The notes: generated by a model not told the origin, from the sequence alone. 64,000 nucleotides of DNA from UMGS687 sp964383665 (GCA_964383665.1 CAYLHO010000001.1:62001-126000), one strand, 5' to 3'. Positions 1-8,800 are shown, counted from the first letter of the stretch. A program made the numbers and translations.

Positions 1-1
1 G

Positions 2-364
2 AGCTATTTCAAGCCTGTTTTCGTTTCGGCATTAAGCAGAAAGCGACTTGAGAAAATTATGCCAACAATTGTTGAAGTTAAGGAAAACAACAGCAGAAGA
101 ATTACAACTGGAACACTTAACGAGGTTATTCAAAAAGCGCTTCTTGCTCAAGAACCACCAACAAAGGCGGGAAGAAGACTTAAAATTTTGTATGGAACGC
201 AAGCAGAAATTTGCCCACCAACGTTTGTAATTTTTGTTAATGACGCAAGTTTGGTTCATTTTTCATATCAAAGATTTTTGGAAAATCGCCTTCGCGATGC
301 AATAAATTTCGAGGGAACTCCAATTAAGTTGATTTTCAAGAACAGGAAAGAAAAGGAGCAATAA
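2..364 (+). CDS. der: GTPase Der, C-terminal part (cut by window start)
   Basis: Der (EngA) is a double GTPase that helps assemble the 50S ribosomal subunit. Only the last 120 codons are present; the frame is open from base 2. What is visible is the end of the second GTPase domain (PVFVSALSRKR, the usual SA signature of the G5 region) and the KH-like RNA-binding domain, which closes with the typical GTPIKLIFKNRKEKEQ. Both P-loops lie upstream of the window. plsY starts 4 bases after the stop, so the two are probably cotranscribed; der next to plsY is a common arrangement in Clostridia. Confidence 0.9.
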   Translation, partial: SYFKPVFVSALSRKRLEKIMPTIVEVKENNSRRITTGTLNEVIQKALLAQEPPTKAGRRLKILYGTQAEICPPTFVIFVNDASLVHFSYQRFLENRLRDAINFEGTPIKLIFKNRKEKEQ

Positions 365-368
365 GAAC

Positions 369-1124
369 ATGGAATGGTGGAAATATGTTATTGTTATTGT
401 TGTTTCATATTTTCTTGGGAACATAAATTTTGCAAGAATTCTTTCAAAGAAAGTTTTGAAAGACGACATAGAAAAACATGGAAGCGGAAATCCGGGAACA
501 ATGAACATGCTTCGTTCGTTTGGATTTAAAGCGGGAATTTTAACACTTTTTTTGGACGCGCTTAAAGGCGCGGCGGCGGCTCTTTTGGGGTTTTTCATTT
601 TTGGAGGATTTGAAGGGTCGTATATGAATGTTTGGGGGCTTCATTCTTCCGCTCAAGGAATGCTTGGGCTTTATGTTGGCGGGCTTAGTGCAATTGTTGG
701 ACATAATTTCCCGGTTATATATAAGTTCAAGGGAGGCAAGGGCGTTGCCTGCATGCTGGGAATTTATGCGGTTTCGTCGCCACTTTGGGTTGCAATTTGT
801 TTCGTTTTTGGATTTATTTATCTTTATATTTTCGATTATGCAGCCGTAACTTCATTCCTTTTCATTTCGATTGTAACGTTTATTGAAGCGCTTAAATATA
901 CGGGCGTGAATGCAAATTTGCCGGTTACAATTATTCTTTTTGTTATGTTTTGTTTAACATGGTTTATGCACAGGAAAAACATTTTCCGACTTCTTGTTGG
1001 AACGGAAAACAAGGCGAATTTAAAAGCATCGCTTAAGAAAATGTATTCCAAAAAGGATATTAAACAAGAACAAAAAGAAATTAAACAAGAGAAAAAAGAA
1101 GATAAGAAAAAGGATATTGGATAG
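369..1124 (+). CDS. plsY: Acyl-phosphate:glycerol-3-phosphate acyltransferase PlsY
   Basis: Membrane enzyme that moves an acyl group from acyl-phosphate to glycerol-3-phosphate, the first step of phospholipid synthesis. The 251-residue protein has several hydrophobic segments and the three family motifs: GSGNPGTMN (about 38-46; the usual form is GSGNIGATN), GHNFPVIYKFKGGKG (111-125) and GTENKANL (211-218). It is about 45 residues longer than usual because of a Lys/Glu-rich tail rich in KQEQKEIKQEKKEDKK. It follows der by 4 bases and its stop directly abuts the TTG of the hydrogenase gene, pointing to one transcript. Confidence 0.93.
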   Translation: MEWWKYVIVIVVSYFLGNINFARILSKKVLKDDIEKHGSGNPGTMNMLRSFGFKAGILTLFLDALKGAAAALLGFFIFGGFEGSYMNVWGLHSSAQGMLGLYVGGLSAIVGHNFPVIYKFKGGKGVACMLGIYAVSSPLWVAICFVFGFIYLYIFDYAAVTSFLFISIVTFIEALKYTGVNANLPVTIILFVMFCLTWFMHRKNIFRLLVGTENKANLKASLKKMYSKKDIKQEQKEIKQEKKEDKKKDIG

Positions 1125-2510
1125 TTGGACATTAAGGGGCTTAAACAAAAAAAGCTTAAAGAAAATTTAAAGAAAAAGCAGAGCGAGGAGGCTCGAGTTT
1201 TTGTTGACGAAAAAAGCCCATCGCTTTTTAGAAATGTTGAAAAATGTATTAAATGCGGACGTTGCGTTGATTCTTGCAACAAAGCAACAGGGCTTCGGGA
1301 ATTTTATGGGACGAGCGATGTTTGTTTGAATTGCGGGCAATGTACAATTGCATGTGGGGCAAACGCACTTTTGGAAAAGGAAAGTTACTCCAAGGTTTTT
1401 AAGGAACTTGAAAATTACGATAAACTTCTTGTTGTTTCAACCGCTCCTGCTGTTCGGGTTGCGCTTGCGGAGGAATTTGGATTTGCTCCCGGGCAATTTG
1501 ACGAGGGAAAAATGATAACTGCGCTTCGCATGTTAGGATTTGATTATGTTTTTGATGTCACTTTTGGGGCGGATTTAACAACAGTTGAGGAAGCAAGTGA
1601 ACTTGTTGAAAGGATAACAAAAAAGAATAAGCCTCTTCCAATGTTCTCAAGTTGTTGCCCTGCATGGGTTAAGTTTGTTGAAACTTTTGAACCGTCGCTT
1701 ATTGAAAATCTTTCAACAACAAAAAGCCCAATTTCAATTCAAGGGGCTATAATAAAAACATATTTCGCACGTCAAAAAAGAATTAAACCAGAAAATGTTG
1801 TTCATGTTGTTATTGCTCCGTGCACGGCAAAAAAATATGAAATAACACGCGAAGAACTTTCAATTTCCGATGACTATGGCTACATGCCGGGAATTTATGA
1901 TGTTGACTATGTTTTGACAACACGAGAACTTGCACATATGATCAGGAAACAGAACATTCCATACGGAAATTTGTATGATGGAAATTTCGATCAAATTTGC
2001 TCAAGAGGCTCGGGCGGCGGACATATCTTTGGAGCAACAGGCGGAGTTACCGAAGCGGTTTTAAGAGAAGTAAATTTCATGATAACTGGCGAAAAGCCAA
2101 GCGAAAAACTTTTGAACCTTGAAAATGTTCGCGGACTTAAAGGGATTAAGGAAGACGCGGTTAACATTGGAGGAGCAATTGTTAAAGTTGCTGTCGTTAG
2201 CGGGCTTCGAAACTTTCATGAACTTTTGCAGAAGATTAAAAGCGGGGAAGCCGACTATGACTTTGTTGAGGTTATGGCTTGCCCGGCGGGGTGCGCTGGA
2301 GGAGGCGGACAACCTAAAAAAGTTGATGATTTCGTTAGACAAAAAAGGATTGATTCGTTATACTTAAAGGACGAACAACTTGAAGTTCGCTGCGCAAATG
2401 AAAATCCGGAAATTAAGAAAATTTATTCCGAGTTTTTGGGGCGTCCGCTTGGCGAAACAAGCGAAATGTTGCTCCACACGCGCTATTTCGATTGTTCAAA
2501 TAAAAAATAA
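1125..2510 (+). CDS. [FeFe] hydrogenase, ferredoxin-type, two [4Fe-4S] clusters
   Basis: Fermentative hydrogenase (461 residues) that would pass electrons from reduced ferredoxin to protons. An N-terminal 2x[4Fe-4S] domain has CxxCxxCxxxC at Cys41/44/47/51 and Cys67/70/73/77. The H-cluster domain shows L1 SSCCPAW (175-181), L2 APCTAKKYE (231-239) and L3 EVMACPAGCAGGGGQP (382-397), with all cluster cysteines present. The C-terminus matches the small-subunit-like helix, ending FLGRPL...LLHTRYF. L1 has S for the usual T and L2 has A for the usual M. The start is taken as TTG directly after the plsY stop, with AAGGA upstream; no ATG precedes the ferredoxin domain. No NADH-binding partner subunit is adjacent and no maturase genes are in the window. 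Confidence 0.9.
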   Translation: MDIKGLKQKKLKENLKKKQSEEARVFVDEKSPSLFRNVEKCIKCGRCVDSCNKATGLREFYGTSDVCLNCGQCTIACGANALLEKESYSKVFKELENYDKLLVVSTAPAVRVALAEEFGFAPGQFDEGKMITALRMLGFDYVFDVTFGADLTTVEEASELVERITKKNKPLPMFSSCCPAWVKFVETFEPSLIENLSTTKSPISIQGAIIKTYFARQKRIKPENVVHVVIAPCTAKKYEITREELSISDDYGYMPGIYDVDYVLTTRELAHMIRKQNIPYGNLYDGNFDQICSRGSGGGHIFGATGGVTEAVLREVNFMITGEKPSEKLLNLENVRGLKGIKEDAVNIGGAIVKVAVVSGLRNFHELLQKIKSGEADYDFVEVMACPAGCAGGGGQPKKVDDFVRQKRIDSLYLKDEQLEVRCANENPEIKKIYSEFLGRPLGETSEMLLHTRYFDCSNKK

Positions 2511-2522
2511 AGGAGAAAAATT

Positions 2523-3053
2523 ATGGAACTTAAAGGGACTAAAACCGAAAAAAATTTAATGGAAGCTTTTGCTGGCGAAAGCCAAGCAAGAAACAAATAT
2601 ACCTATTATGCATCAAAAGCAAGAAAAGAGGGATATGAGGAAATTGCTAACATTTTTGAAGAAACTGCTGGAAACGAAAAAGAACATGCAAAAATGTGGT
2701 TCAAGGCGCTTCATGGCGGAGCGGTTCCAATGACTCTTGAAAACTTGCTTGATGCAGCAGCAGGGGAGCATGGCGAATGGACAGACATGTATGCAAGAAT
2801 GGCAAAAGAAGCAAGAGAAGAAGGGTTCGATCGTCTTGCATATCAATTTGAGGCTGTTGCGGCAATTGAGAAAAATCATGAAGAGCGTTATCAAAAGCTT
2901 ATTGATGAAATTAAAAATGGCTCAACATTCAAAAAAGACGAAGTTGTTGCTTGGAAATGCTTGAATTGCGGACACATACATTTTGGCAAGGAAGCGCCAA
3001 AAGTTTGTCCAGTTTGCGACCACCCACAAAGCTATTTCACAAACAAAATTTAA
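2523..3053 (+). CDS. rbr: Rubrerythrin
   Basis: Peroxide-scavenging non-haem iron protein of anaerobes, 176 residues. The ferritin-like four-helix part carries the diiron ligands in ESQARNKY (near residue 19) and ETAGNEKEHAK (about 44-54) and a second set around EAVAAIEKNHEERY. The C-terminus is a rubredoxin domain with CLNCGH and CPVCDHP. An AAAGGAG ribosome site lies 6 bases before the ATG. The gene is 12 bases after the hydrogenase and closes the der-plsY-hydrogenase run with a terminator, so hydrogen metabolism and oxidative-stress protection may share a transcript. Confidence 0.94.
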   Translation: MELKGTKTEKNLMEAFAGESQARNKYTYYASKARKEGYEEIANIFEETAGNEKEHAKMWFKALHGGAVPMTLENLLDAAAGEHGEWTDMYARMAKEAREEGFDRLAYQFEAVAAIEKNHEERYQKLIDEIKNGSTFKKDEVVAWKCLNCGHIHFGKEAPKVCPVCDHPQSYFTNKI

Positions 3054-3058
3054 TTTCA

Positions 3059-3087
3059 AAACGCAGTTTTGTGGCTGCGTTTTTTAT
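3059..3087 (+). terminator. Intrinsic terminator after rubrerythrin
   Basis: Perfect 8-bp stem AAACGCAG / CTGCGTTT (3059-3066 with 3075-3082) and an 8-base loop, followed by a T-run. It ends the upstream operon just before the heat-shock promoter. Confidence 0.85.
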
Positions 3088-3119
3088 TTAAAAATTTTTA
3101 AAAAAGTGGCATTAAACAG

Positions 3120-3148
3120 TTGACATTTGGTTTTTGGAAGAATATAAT
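3120..3148 (+). promoter_or_regulatory. Promoter of the hrcA-grpE-dnaK-dnaJ operon
   Basis: A consensus housekeeping promoter: TTGACA at 3120-3125, a 17-base spacer and TATAAT at 3143-3148. The expected transcription start (about 3155) falls inside the CIRCE element, the normal layout for HrcA repression. Confidence 0.92.
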
Positions 3149-3152
3149 TGTG

Positions 3153-3179
3153 CTAGCACTTCAGAAATGAGAGTGCTAG
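3153..3179 (+). promoter_or_regulatory. CIRCE operator (HrcA binding site)
   Basis: Inverted repeat CTAGCACTT-N9-GAGTGCTAG, close to the CIRCE consensus TTAGCACTC-N9-GAGTGCTAA. The arms extend outward (TG on the left, CA on the right), giving a longer palindrome. It overlaps the expected start of transcription, so HrcA bound here would block the chaperone operon, including its own gene. No other CIRCE was seen in the window. Confidence 0.95.
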
Positions 3180-3229
3180 CAATATTTTTTATCTTATTGC
3201 ATACAATTATAAAGTCGAAAGGGGGAAAC

Positions 3230-4252
3230 TTGAAACTTAGCGAAAGGAAAAAAGAGATTCTTCTTGCAACAATTGAGGACTATATTAAAGATGCAAGTCC
3301 AATAACAAGCAATTGCGTTAAAGAGCGGCATCTCCCAAACATAAGTTCTGCAACACTCAGGTTTGAACTTAACGCGCTTGAGGCGATGGGGTTTTTGAAA
3401 CAACTTCACACCTCGGGAGGAAGGATTCCAACAACTCAAGGTTACAGATTTTATGTTGAGAATTTGCTTAATGGATTTAAGTTTGAGCCATCAAAAATTG
3501 ATAATGTTAGTGAAATTTTAAGCGAAAGAACAAAATCTGTTAATGAAATTGTTTCGGAACTTGCAAATTTAATTAGCGAGGCAACAAACTATCCAACGGT
3601 TGTTATGATGGACGGCTATGACAATTTGATTATTGACGAAATCAAAATTGTTTCGTTGCTTAATGAAACGGCATTAATTCTTATTGGAACACGAAGCGGA
3701 ATTGTTAGTTTTTCAATTAAGTCGAACGCAGGACAAAGGGCTTGCGACGATGCTGCAAAGCTTTTAACTAAAAAATTCCAAGGCGAAACAATTGGAGCAA
3801 TGACCGAAAATATTTCGTTTATTGAAAAGGAAATCAGCAAGGAAATTGACGACTATAAATTCATTGTTCAAAGTCTTCTTGGCGAGCTTAAAAAACTTTC
3901 ACAAAGCAAGTATGTTGGAGTTAAAAACAAGGGTTCATTCAAACTTTTGGAAAGCGGAGAGGAAAGAACAATTGTTGGGACAAAGCGAACGCTTCAAATT
4001 TTGGAAGATGAAGAGGAACTTGAAAGTTTGCTTTTGACCGACGAGAAAGAACTTTGTGTTGACCTTTCCGACGATGATGAATTGCTTGGGGGAGTTGCAA
4101 TTGTTAAAGCCCCACTTGTTGTTTCGGGAAAGTATGTTGGAACAATTGGTGTTTTAGGGCCTCAACGAATGGACTATTTAACAATTGCTTCTGCGCTTAA
4201 GTTTCTTACAAACGAAATGGAAAATCTTGACAAACTGGAGGATAAAAAGTGA
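3230..4252 (+). CDS. hrcA: Heat-inducible transcription repressor HrcA
   Basis: Repressor of class I heat-shock genes; it binds CIRCE and is kept active by GroEL. I place the start at a TTG behind GAAAGGGGG (3217-3225), giving 340 residues, the usual family length. The open frame continues upstream through CIRCE and the promoter, so any earlier start is unlikely. The N-terminal winged helix runs from KLSERKKEILLATIEDYI through SSATLRFELNALEAMGFL and SGGRIPTTQGYRFYV; the C-terminal part is the GAF-like dimerisation domain ending in VGTIGVLGPQRMDY. Its stop overlaps the grpE start (GTGA). Confidence 0.93.
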   Translation: MKLSERKKEILLATIEDYIKDASPITSNCVKERHLPNISSATLRFELNALEAMGFLKQLHTSGGRIPTTQGYRFYVENLLNGFKFEPSKIDNVSEILSERTKSVNEIVSELANLISEATNYPTVVMMDGYDNLIIDEIKIVSLLNETALILIGTRSGIVSFSIKSNAGQRACDDAAKLLTKKFQGETIGAMTENISFIEKEISKEIDDYKFIVQSLLGELKKLSQSKYVGVKNKGSFKLLESGEERTIVGTKRTLQILEDEEELESLLLTDEKELCVDLSDDDELLGGVAIVKAPLVVSGKYVGTIGVLGPQRMDYLTIASALKFLTNEMENLDKLEDKK

Positions 4253-4758
4253 GCAAAAAAGAACAGGAAAAGAAAGATTGCTGCTGCGAAAAAGATTGTT
4301 GCTGTGAAAGCGATTGCGGTTGCAAGGATCAAGAGAAAAACGAGTATCTTGAAATGGCACAAAGGATTCAAGCCGAATTCGACAACTATCGAAAAAGATC
4401 AAACGACATTGTTAAAGTTTCAAAACAAGATGGGATTATTGATGCGGTTTTAAGATTTTTGCCGGCAATTGATTCAATTGAGAAGGCAAAACAAATGATT
4501 AAAGACCCAAAAACCCTTGAAGGAATTGAACTTATTGAAAAAGAACTTAAAAATTCTTTAAAAGCACTTAACATTGAGGAGATTGAGGCTTTAGGAAAAG
4601 TTTTCGACCCTAAAATTCACAATGTTATTGCAATTAAAACAGATAATTCGCTTGGCGATTCCGTTATAACAGATGTTTACCAAGCTGGTTATAAAATTGG
4701 CGACCGCGTTTTGCGATATTCCCAAGTTATCGTGAACAAAGTCCAAGAAAATAATTAA
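4249..4758 (+). CDS. grpE: GrpE nucleotide exchange factor with a cysteine-rich N-terminus
   Basis: GrpE releases ADP from DnaK so the chaperone cycle can continue. The 169-residue protein has the long N-terminal helix (AQRIQAEFDNYRKRS) and the beta-rich head ending VLRYSQVIVNK. The first 26 residues are odd: KDCCCEKDCCCESDCGCK holds eight cysteines in two CCC triplets and two singles, where other GrpEs have a Glu/Lys-rich disordered tail. It starts with GTG, overlapping the hrcA stop by 4 bases, and dnaK follows after 18 bases. The Cys tail could bind metal or respond to redox state; that is inference. Confidence 0.92.
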   Translation: MSKKEQEKKDCCCEKDCCCESDCGCKDQEKNEYLEMAQRIQAEFDNYRKRSNDIVKVSKQDGIIDAVLRFLPAIDSIEKAKQMIKDPKTLEGIELIEKELKNSLKALNIEEIEALGKVFDPKIHNVIAIKTDNSLGDSVITDVYQAGYKIGDRVLRYSQVIVNKVQENN

Positions 4759-4776
4759 AAAAAGGAGATATATAAT

Positions 4777-6594
4777 ATGAGTAAAATTATTGGGATTGAC
4801 TTAGGAACAACAAATTCTTGCGTTGCTGTTATGGAAGGCGGGCAACCAACCGTAATTCCAAACGCTGAAGGAGGAAGAACAACACCTTCTGTTGTTGCAA
4901 TTAACAAAGACGGCGAACGACTTGTTGGGCAAGTTGCAAAACGTCAAGCAGTTGCTAACCACGAAAACACAGTTGTTTCAATTAAAAGAGAAATGGGAAC
5001 AGACCATAAGGTTTCCATGGGCGGGAAAACATACACAGCGCCTGAAATTTCTGCCATGATTTTGGCAAAGCTTAAACAAGATGCTGAAAGTTATCTTGGC
5101 GAAAAAGTTACACAAGCAGTTATAACTGTTCCTGCTTACTTTAACGACAGCCAACGTCAAGCAACAAAAGATGCAGGAAAAATTGCTGGGCTTGAGGTTT
5201 TAAGAATTATTAACGAACCAACAGCAGCATCTTTGGCATATGGACTTGACAAAGGCGAAAACAACAACCAAAAAATCTTGGTTTACGACCTTGGAGGCGG
5301 AACATTTGACGTTTCAATTCTTGAAATTGGCGATGGCGTTTTTGAAGTTCTTTCAACAAACGGCGACACTCGTCTTGGCGGAGATGATTTCGACAACAGA
5401 ATTATTAATCTTCTTGTTGAAGAATTTAAAACTAAAGAGGGAATTGACCTTTCAAAAGACAAACTTGCAATGCAAAGACTTAAAGAAGCAGCTGAAAAAG
5501 CAAAAATTGACCTTTCTGCTTCAACAAAAACAACAATAAGCCTTCCATTCATAACAGCAGATGCAACCGGACCAAAACACCTTGAATATGACCTTTCACG
5601 TGCTAAATTCGACAGCATAACTTCCGATCTTGTTGACAAAACAATTGTTTGCACAAAGAAAGCAATGGCAGATGCTAAACTTTCATATTCCGACATCAAC
5701 AAAGTTATCCTTGTTGGCGGATCAACAAGAATTCCAGCGGTTTTTGACGCTGTTAAAGAACAAACAGGAAAAGAGCCATACAAAGGCATTAACCCAGACG
5801 AATGCGTTGCAGTTGGCGCTGCAATTCAAGCAGGCGTTTTGGGAGGAGATGTTAAAGATGTTCTTCTTCTTGACGTAACCCCACTTTCACTTGGAATTGA
5901 AACACTTGGCGGAGTTTTCACCAAATTGATTAACAGAAACACAACAATTCCAACAAAGAAATCACAAATTTTCTCAACTGCAACAGATAATCAACCAGGC
6001 GTTGACATTCACGTTTTGCAAGGCGAAAGAGAATTTGCTGCTCAAAACAAATCGCTTGGACGTTTCCAACTTACAGATATCCCACCAGCACCACGTGGAG
6101 TTCCTCAAATTGAAGTTAGTTTCGATATTGATGCTAACGGAATTGTTAACGTTTCAGCAAAAGACCTTGGAACAAACAAGGAACAAAAAATTACAATAAC
6201 TGCTTCCTCAAATCTTTCGGAAGAAGAAATTGACAAAGCAATTAAAGAAGCAGAAGCGCATGCCGAAGAAGATAAGAAACACAAGGAATTTGTTGACACA
6301 AAAAATCAAGCAGACCAAATGATCTATCAACTTGAAAAAATGCTTAAAGAAAGCGGAGATAAACTTGCAGAGGAAGATAAACAAAAACTTCAAGATGCAA
6401 TTGAAAAAGGCAAAAAGGACTTTGAAACAACCGACCTTGAAGAACTTAAGAAAGGACTTGAAGAGTTAACAAAAGTTTCGAATGAAGTTTTCACAAAAAT
6501 GTATCAAAACGCAAGTAACGCACAAAACACAAATCCAAACGACAATAACTCAAACAATGGCGATAACGGCGAAGAAGAAGTTGTTATCGACTAG
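4777..6594 (+). CDS. dnaK: Chaperone DnaK (Hsp70)
   Basis: ATP-driven chaperone, 605 residues. It opens with the Hsp70 phosphate loop IIGIDLGTTNSCVAVMEGG and carries ITVPAYFNDSQRQATKDAG, the second phosphate loop VYDLGGGTFDVSILEIG and LVGGSTRIPAVFDAV. The substrate-binding domain starts near DVTPLSLGIETLGG, and the tail ends in an Asn/Asp-rich stretch closing with GEEEVVID. A strong AAAGGAG lies before the ATG. It is the third gene of the CIRCE operon, between grpE and dnaJ. Confidence 0.97.
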   Translation: MSKIIGIDLGTTNSCVAVMEGGQPTVIPNAEGGRTTPSVVAINKDGERLVGQVAKRQAVANHENTVVSIKREMGTDHKVSMGGKTYTAPEISAMILAKLKQDAESYLGEKVTQAVITVPAYFNDSQRQATKDAGKIAGLEVLRIINEPTAASLAYGLDKGENNNQKILVYDLGGGTFDVSILEIGDGVFEVLSTNGDTRLGGDDFDNRIINLLVEEFKTKEGIDLSKDKLAMQRLKEAAEKAKIDLSASTKTTISLPFITADATGPKHLEYDLSRAKFDSITSDLVDKTIVCTKKAMADAKLSYSDINKVILVGGSTRIPAVFDAVKEQTGKEPYKGINPDECVAVGAAIQAGVLGGDVKDVLLLDVTPLSLGIETLGGVFTKLINRNTTIPTKKSQIFSTATDNQPGVDIHVLQGEREFAAQNKSLGRFQLTDIPPAPRGVPQIEVSFDIDANGIVNVSAKDLGTNKEQKITITASSNLSEEEIDKAIKEAEAHAEEDKKHKEFVDTKNQADQMIYQLEKMLKESGDKLAEEDKQKLQDAIEKGKKDFETTDLEELKKGLEELTKVSNEVFTKMYQNASNAQNTNPNDNNSNNGDNGEEEVVID

Positions 6595-6612
6595 TAAACT
6601 TGAAAGGTGATT

Positions 6613-7731
6613 ATGGCAAACAAAGACTACTATGAAACTTTGGGTGTTAATAAGGACGCAAGCGCCGACGAAATTAAGTCGGCGTATCGTCGTCTTGCAA
6701 AGAAATATCACCCAGACTTAAACAAAGATAATAAAGATGCTGCCGAAAAGTTTAAAGAAATTAATGAAGCATATGAAGTTCTTGGCGATGAGAAAAAACG
6801 CGCCAACTACGACCAATTTGGGAACGCTGAAGGACAACCAAACTTTGGAGATTTCTTTGGCGGAAACGGCGGAGGCTTTTCGCAAAGTTTTGGTGGGTTT
6901 GGCGATTTGTTTGGTGATCTTTTTGGAGCATTTGGCGGAGGCAGAGGCCGAACTGTTGAACGCGGCGAAGACATTGAAGTTCAAATGACAATTTCGTTTG
7001 AGGAAGCCGCATTTGGAGTTAAAAAGGAAATTAATATTCCAAAAATTGAAAAGTGTTCGTCCTGCTCAGGGACAGGCGCAAAAAACGGAAAAGAATTTTC
7101 AACCTGTTCAACATGCCATGGCACGGGACGCGTTAGATATTCGCAACAAACAATTTTTGGAACAACAATTCAAGAAGGACCATGCAAAGAGTGCAACGGA
7201 ACGGGCAGAATTGTTAAAGAAAAATGCTCGGATTGCAACGGCAAAGGCTATAAGAAGATTACGAAATCTGTTAAACTTAACATTCCTGCCGGAATTGATA
7301 ACGGGCAAACCATGACAATTCGCGGCGAAGGGAATGCACCTGTTCGTGACGGTGTTCCGGGCGACCTTCGAGTTCACATTCGCGTTTCGCCACATAAAGT
7401 TCTTGTTCGCGAGGGAAGCGACTTGCTTTTGGAACTCTATATCCCATTCACAACCGCGCTTCTTGGCGGAAAGGTTACAATTCCAACTTTGAAGGGGAAT
7501 TACGACCTTGAAATTAAAGAACTTACCCAAAGCGGAACGATTATGCGCCTTAAAGGAAAGGGCATTAAAGTTTTAAATCGCGAGGCATATGGCGATTTGA
7601 TTGTTACAGTTAAAACCGAAGCACCAAAAACCATAGACAGGAAAACAAAAGAGCTTTTGAAACAAATTTCAGAGCAAATTCCTCAAAGCAGCTATTCAAA
7701 ATTTGAAAGTTATCTTAAGAAAATTCGTTAA
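6613..7731 (+). CDS. dnaJ: Chaperone DnaJ (Hsp40)
   Basis: J-domain cochaperone that stimulates DnaK ATPase and delivers substrates; 372 residues. In order: J domain with HPD (KKYHPDLNKD), a Gly/Phe-rich linker, a zinc domain with four CxxCxGxG repeats (CSSCSGTG, CSTCHGTG, CKECNGTG, CSDCNGKG), and the C-terminal substrate-binding domains. The start is the ATG at 6613 behind GAAAGGTG, giving MANKDYYETLG. It ends the chaperone operon with a strong terminator. In many Clostridia prmA and rsmE come next; here the giant surface gene on the other strand occupies that place. Confidence 0.96.
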   Translation: MANKDYYETLGVNKDASADEIKSAYRRLAKKYHPDLNKDNKDAAEKFKEINEAYEVLGDEKKRANYDQFGNAEGQPNFGDFFGGNGGGFSQSFGGFGDLFGDLFGAFGGGRGRTVERGEDIEVQMTISFEEAAFGVKKEINIPKIEKCSSCSGTGAKNGKEFSTCSTCHGTGRVRYSQQTIFGTTIQEGPCKECNGTGRIVKEKCSDCNGKGYKKITKSVKLNIPAGIDNGQTMTIRGEGNAPVRDGVPGDLRVHIRVSPHKVLVREGSDLLLELYIPFTTALLGGKVTIPTLKGNYDLEIKELTQSGTIMRLKGKGIKVLNREAYGDLIVTVKTEAPKTIDRKTKELLKQISEQIPQSSYSKFESYLKKIR

Positions 7732-7762
7732 GATTTCCTTCAAATTTTGGGAGCTATATAAC

Positions 7763-7800
7763 AAAATTCGCTAGATCCCCCTCTAGCGAATTTTATTTTT
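7763..7800 (+). terminator. Intrinsic terminator after dnaJ
   Basis: A perfect 13-bp stem (7763-7775 with 7782-7794, AAAATTCGCTAGA against TCTAGCGAATTTT), a 6-base C-rich loop and flanking A and T runs, so it can act on both strands. Confidence 0.9.
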
Positions 7801-7814
7801 CCGCAACATAGTTA

Positions 7815-7842
7815 AAAAAACAGCCCTTTGAGGCTGTTTTTT
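7815..7842 (-). terminator. Terminator of the giant surface-protein gene
   Basis: CAGCC / GGCTG stem at 7821-7825 and 7832-7836, lengthened by A/T pairing to about 11 bp with a 6-base loop. It lies 9 bases past the stop of the minus-strand gene. The A/T flanks let it work in both directions. Confidence 0.8.
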
Positions 7843-7989
7843 AATTGAAATTATGATGCGCTTAAGGTTAATGTTTTGTTAAGATTTAAACTTGAAATTG
7901 TTGTGTAAATATTTCCGCTTGCGCCTTTCCAAGAATACCCGCTCTTTGTTGGAAGAGTGATTGTCTTTCCGTTTTTAATCGCCTTTGGG

Positions 7990-8800
7990 GTTTTAATCTC
8001 AGTCAAGGCCGAGCAGCCTGTAAGCATATCAGTGGCGGTTGAAATGCTTGACATATCGAAATTTGAAAAATTAAGACTTGTGAGTTTGTTGCAGCCATAG
8101 AACATATTTAACATATTTGTAGCGTTGCTTGTGTCGAAGGAAGAAATGTTAAGGCTTGTGAGGTTACTGCAGTTATAGAACAAGTTGTACATGGTTGTAA
8201 CATTACTTGTGTTGAATCCCGAAAGATCAAGGCTTGTGAGTCCGCTGCAACCTTGGAACATATAGCCAATATTTGTGGCAGAGCTTGTATCAAAGTTGGA
8301 AATATTAATGCTTGTAAGTCTGCTACAGTCCTGGAACATGCCATACATATTGGTAACGCTGCTTGTGTTGAAGTTGGATAGATTAAGCGAAGTTAAATTG
8401 CTGCAGTTTGANNNNNNNNNNNNNNNNNNNNNNNNNNNNNNNNNNNNNNNNNNNNNNNNNNNNNNNNNNNNNNNNNNNNNNNNNNNNNNNNNNNNNNNNN
8501 NNNNNNNNNNNCGCTGCTTGTGTTGAAGTTGGATAGATTAAGCGAAGTTAAATTGCTGCAGTTTGAGAACATATGTGACATATTTGTAACCTTGCTCGTG
8601 TTGAATCCTGAAAGATCAAGGTTTGTGAGCTCATTGCACTTAAAAAACATATAGACCATAGAAGTGGTATTACTTGTGTTAAAATTTGAAAGATCAAGAT
8701 TCGTGAGGCTGCTGCAATTAGAGAACATTCTAGCCATGTTAGTAACCTTACTTGTGTTGAAATTATCAAAAGATATTGATGACAAATTTGGCATATATGT
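7990..8800 (-). repeat. LRR array 5 (DUF285 type), contains assembly gap 1
   Basis: Tandem units of about 75 bases coding for the pattern LTSLNLSNFNTSSVTNMYGMF. Units are similar enough at DNA level to have stopped the assembler here. The array ends with the cap motif LTEIKTPKAIKNG. Confidence 0.85.
8412..8511. other. Assembly gap 1 (100 N), probably of zero real length
   Basis: The 55 bases before the gap (8357-8411) are identical to the 55 after it (8512-8566). Merging this overlap removes 155 bases and joins the two reading frames exactly. A 55-base overlap suggests contigs ending on a shared k-mer, bridged with a standard N run. Confidence 0.85.

Noticed and set aside
3134..3229. Longer N-terminus for HrcA reaching back through CIRCE
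   Set aside because: It would cover the promoter, the transcription start and the operator; TTG 3230 has the ribosome site and gives the family length.
5283..5789. Long minus-strand frame inside dnaK
   Set aside because: A shadow of the biased codon use of dnaK; no start signals and no recognisable protein.
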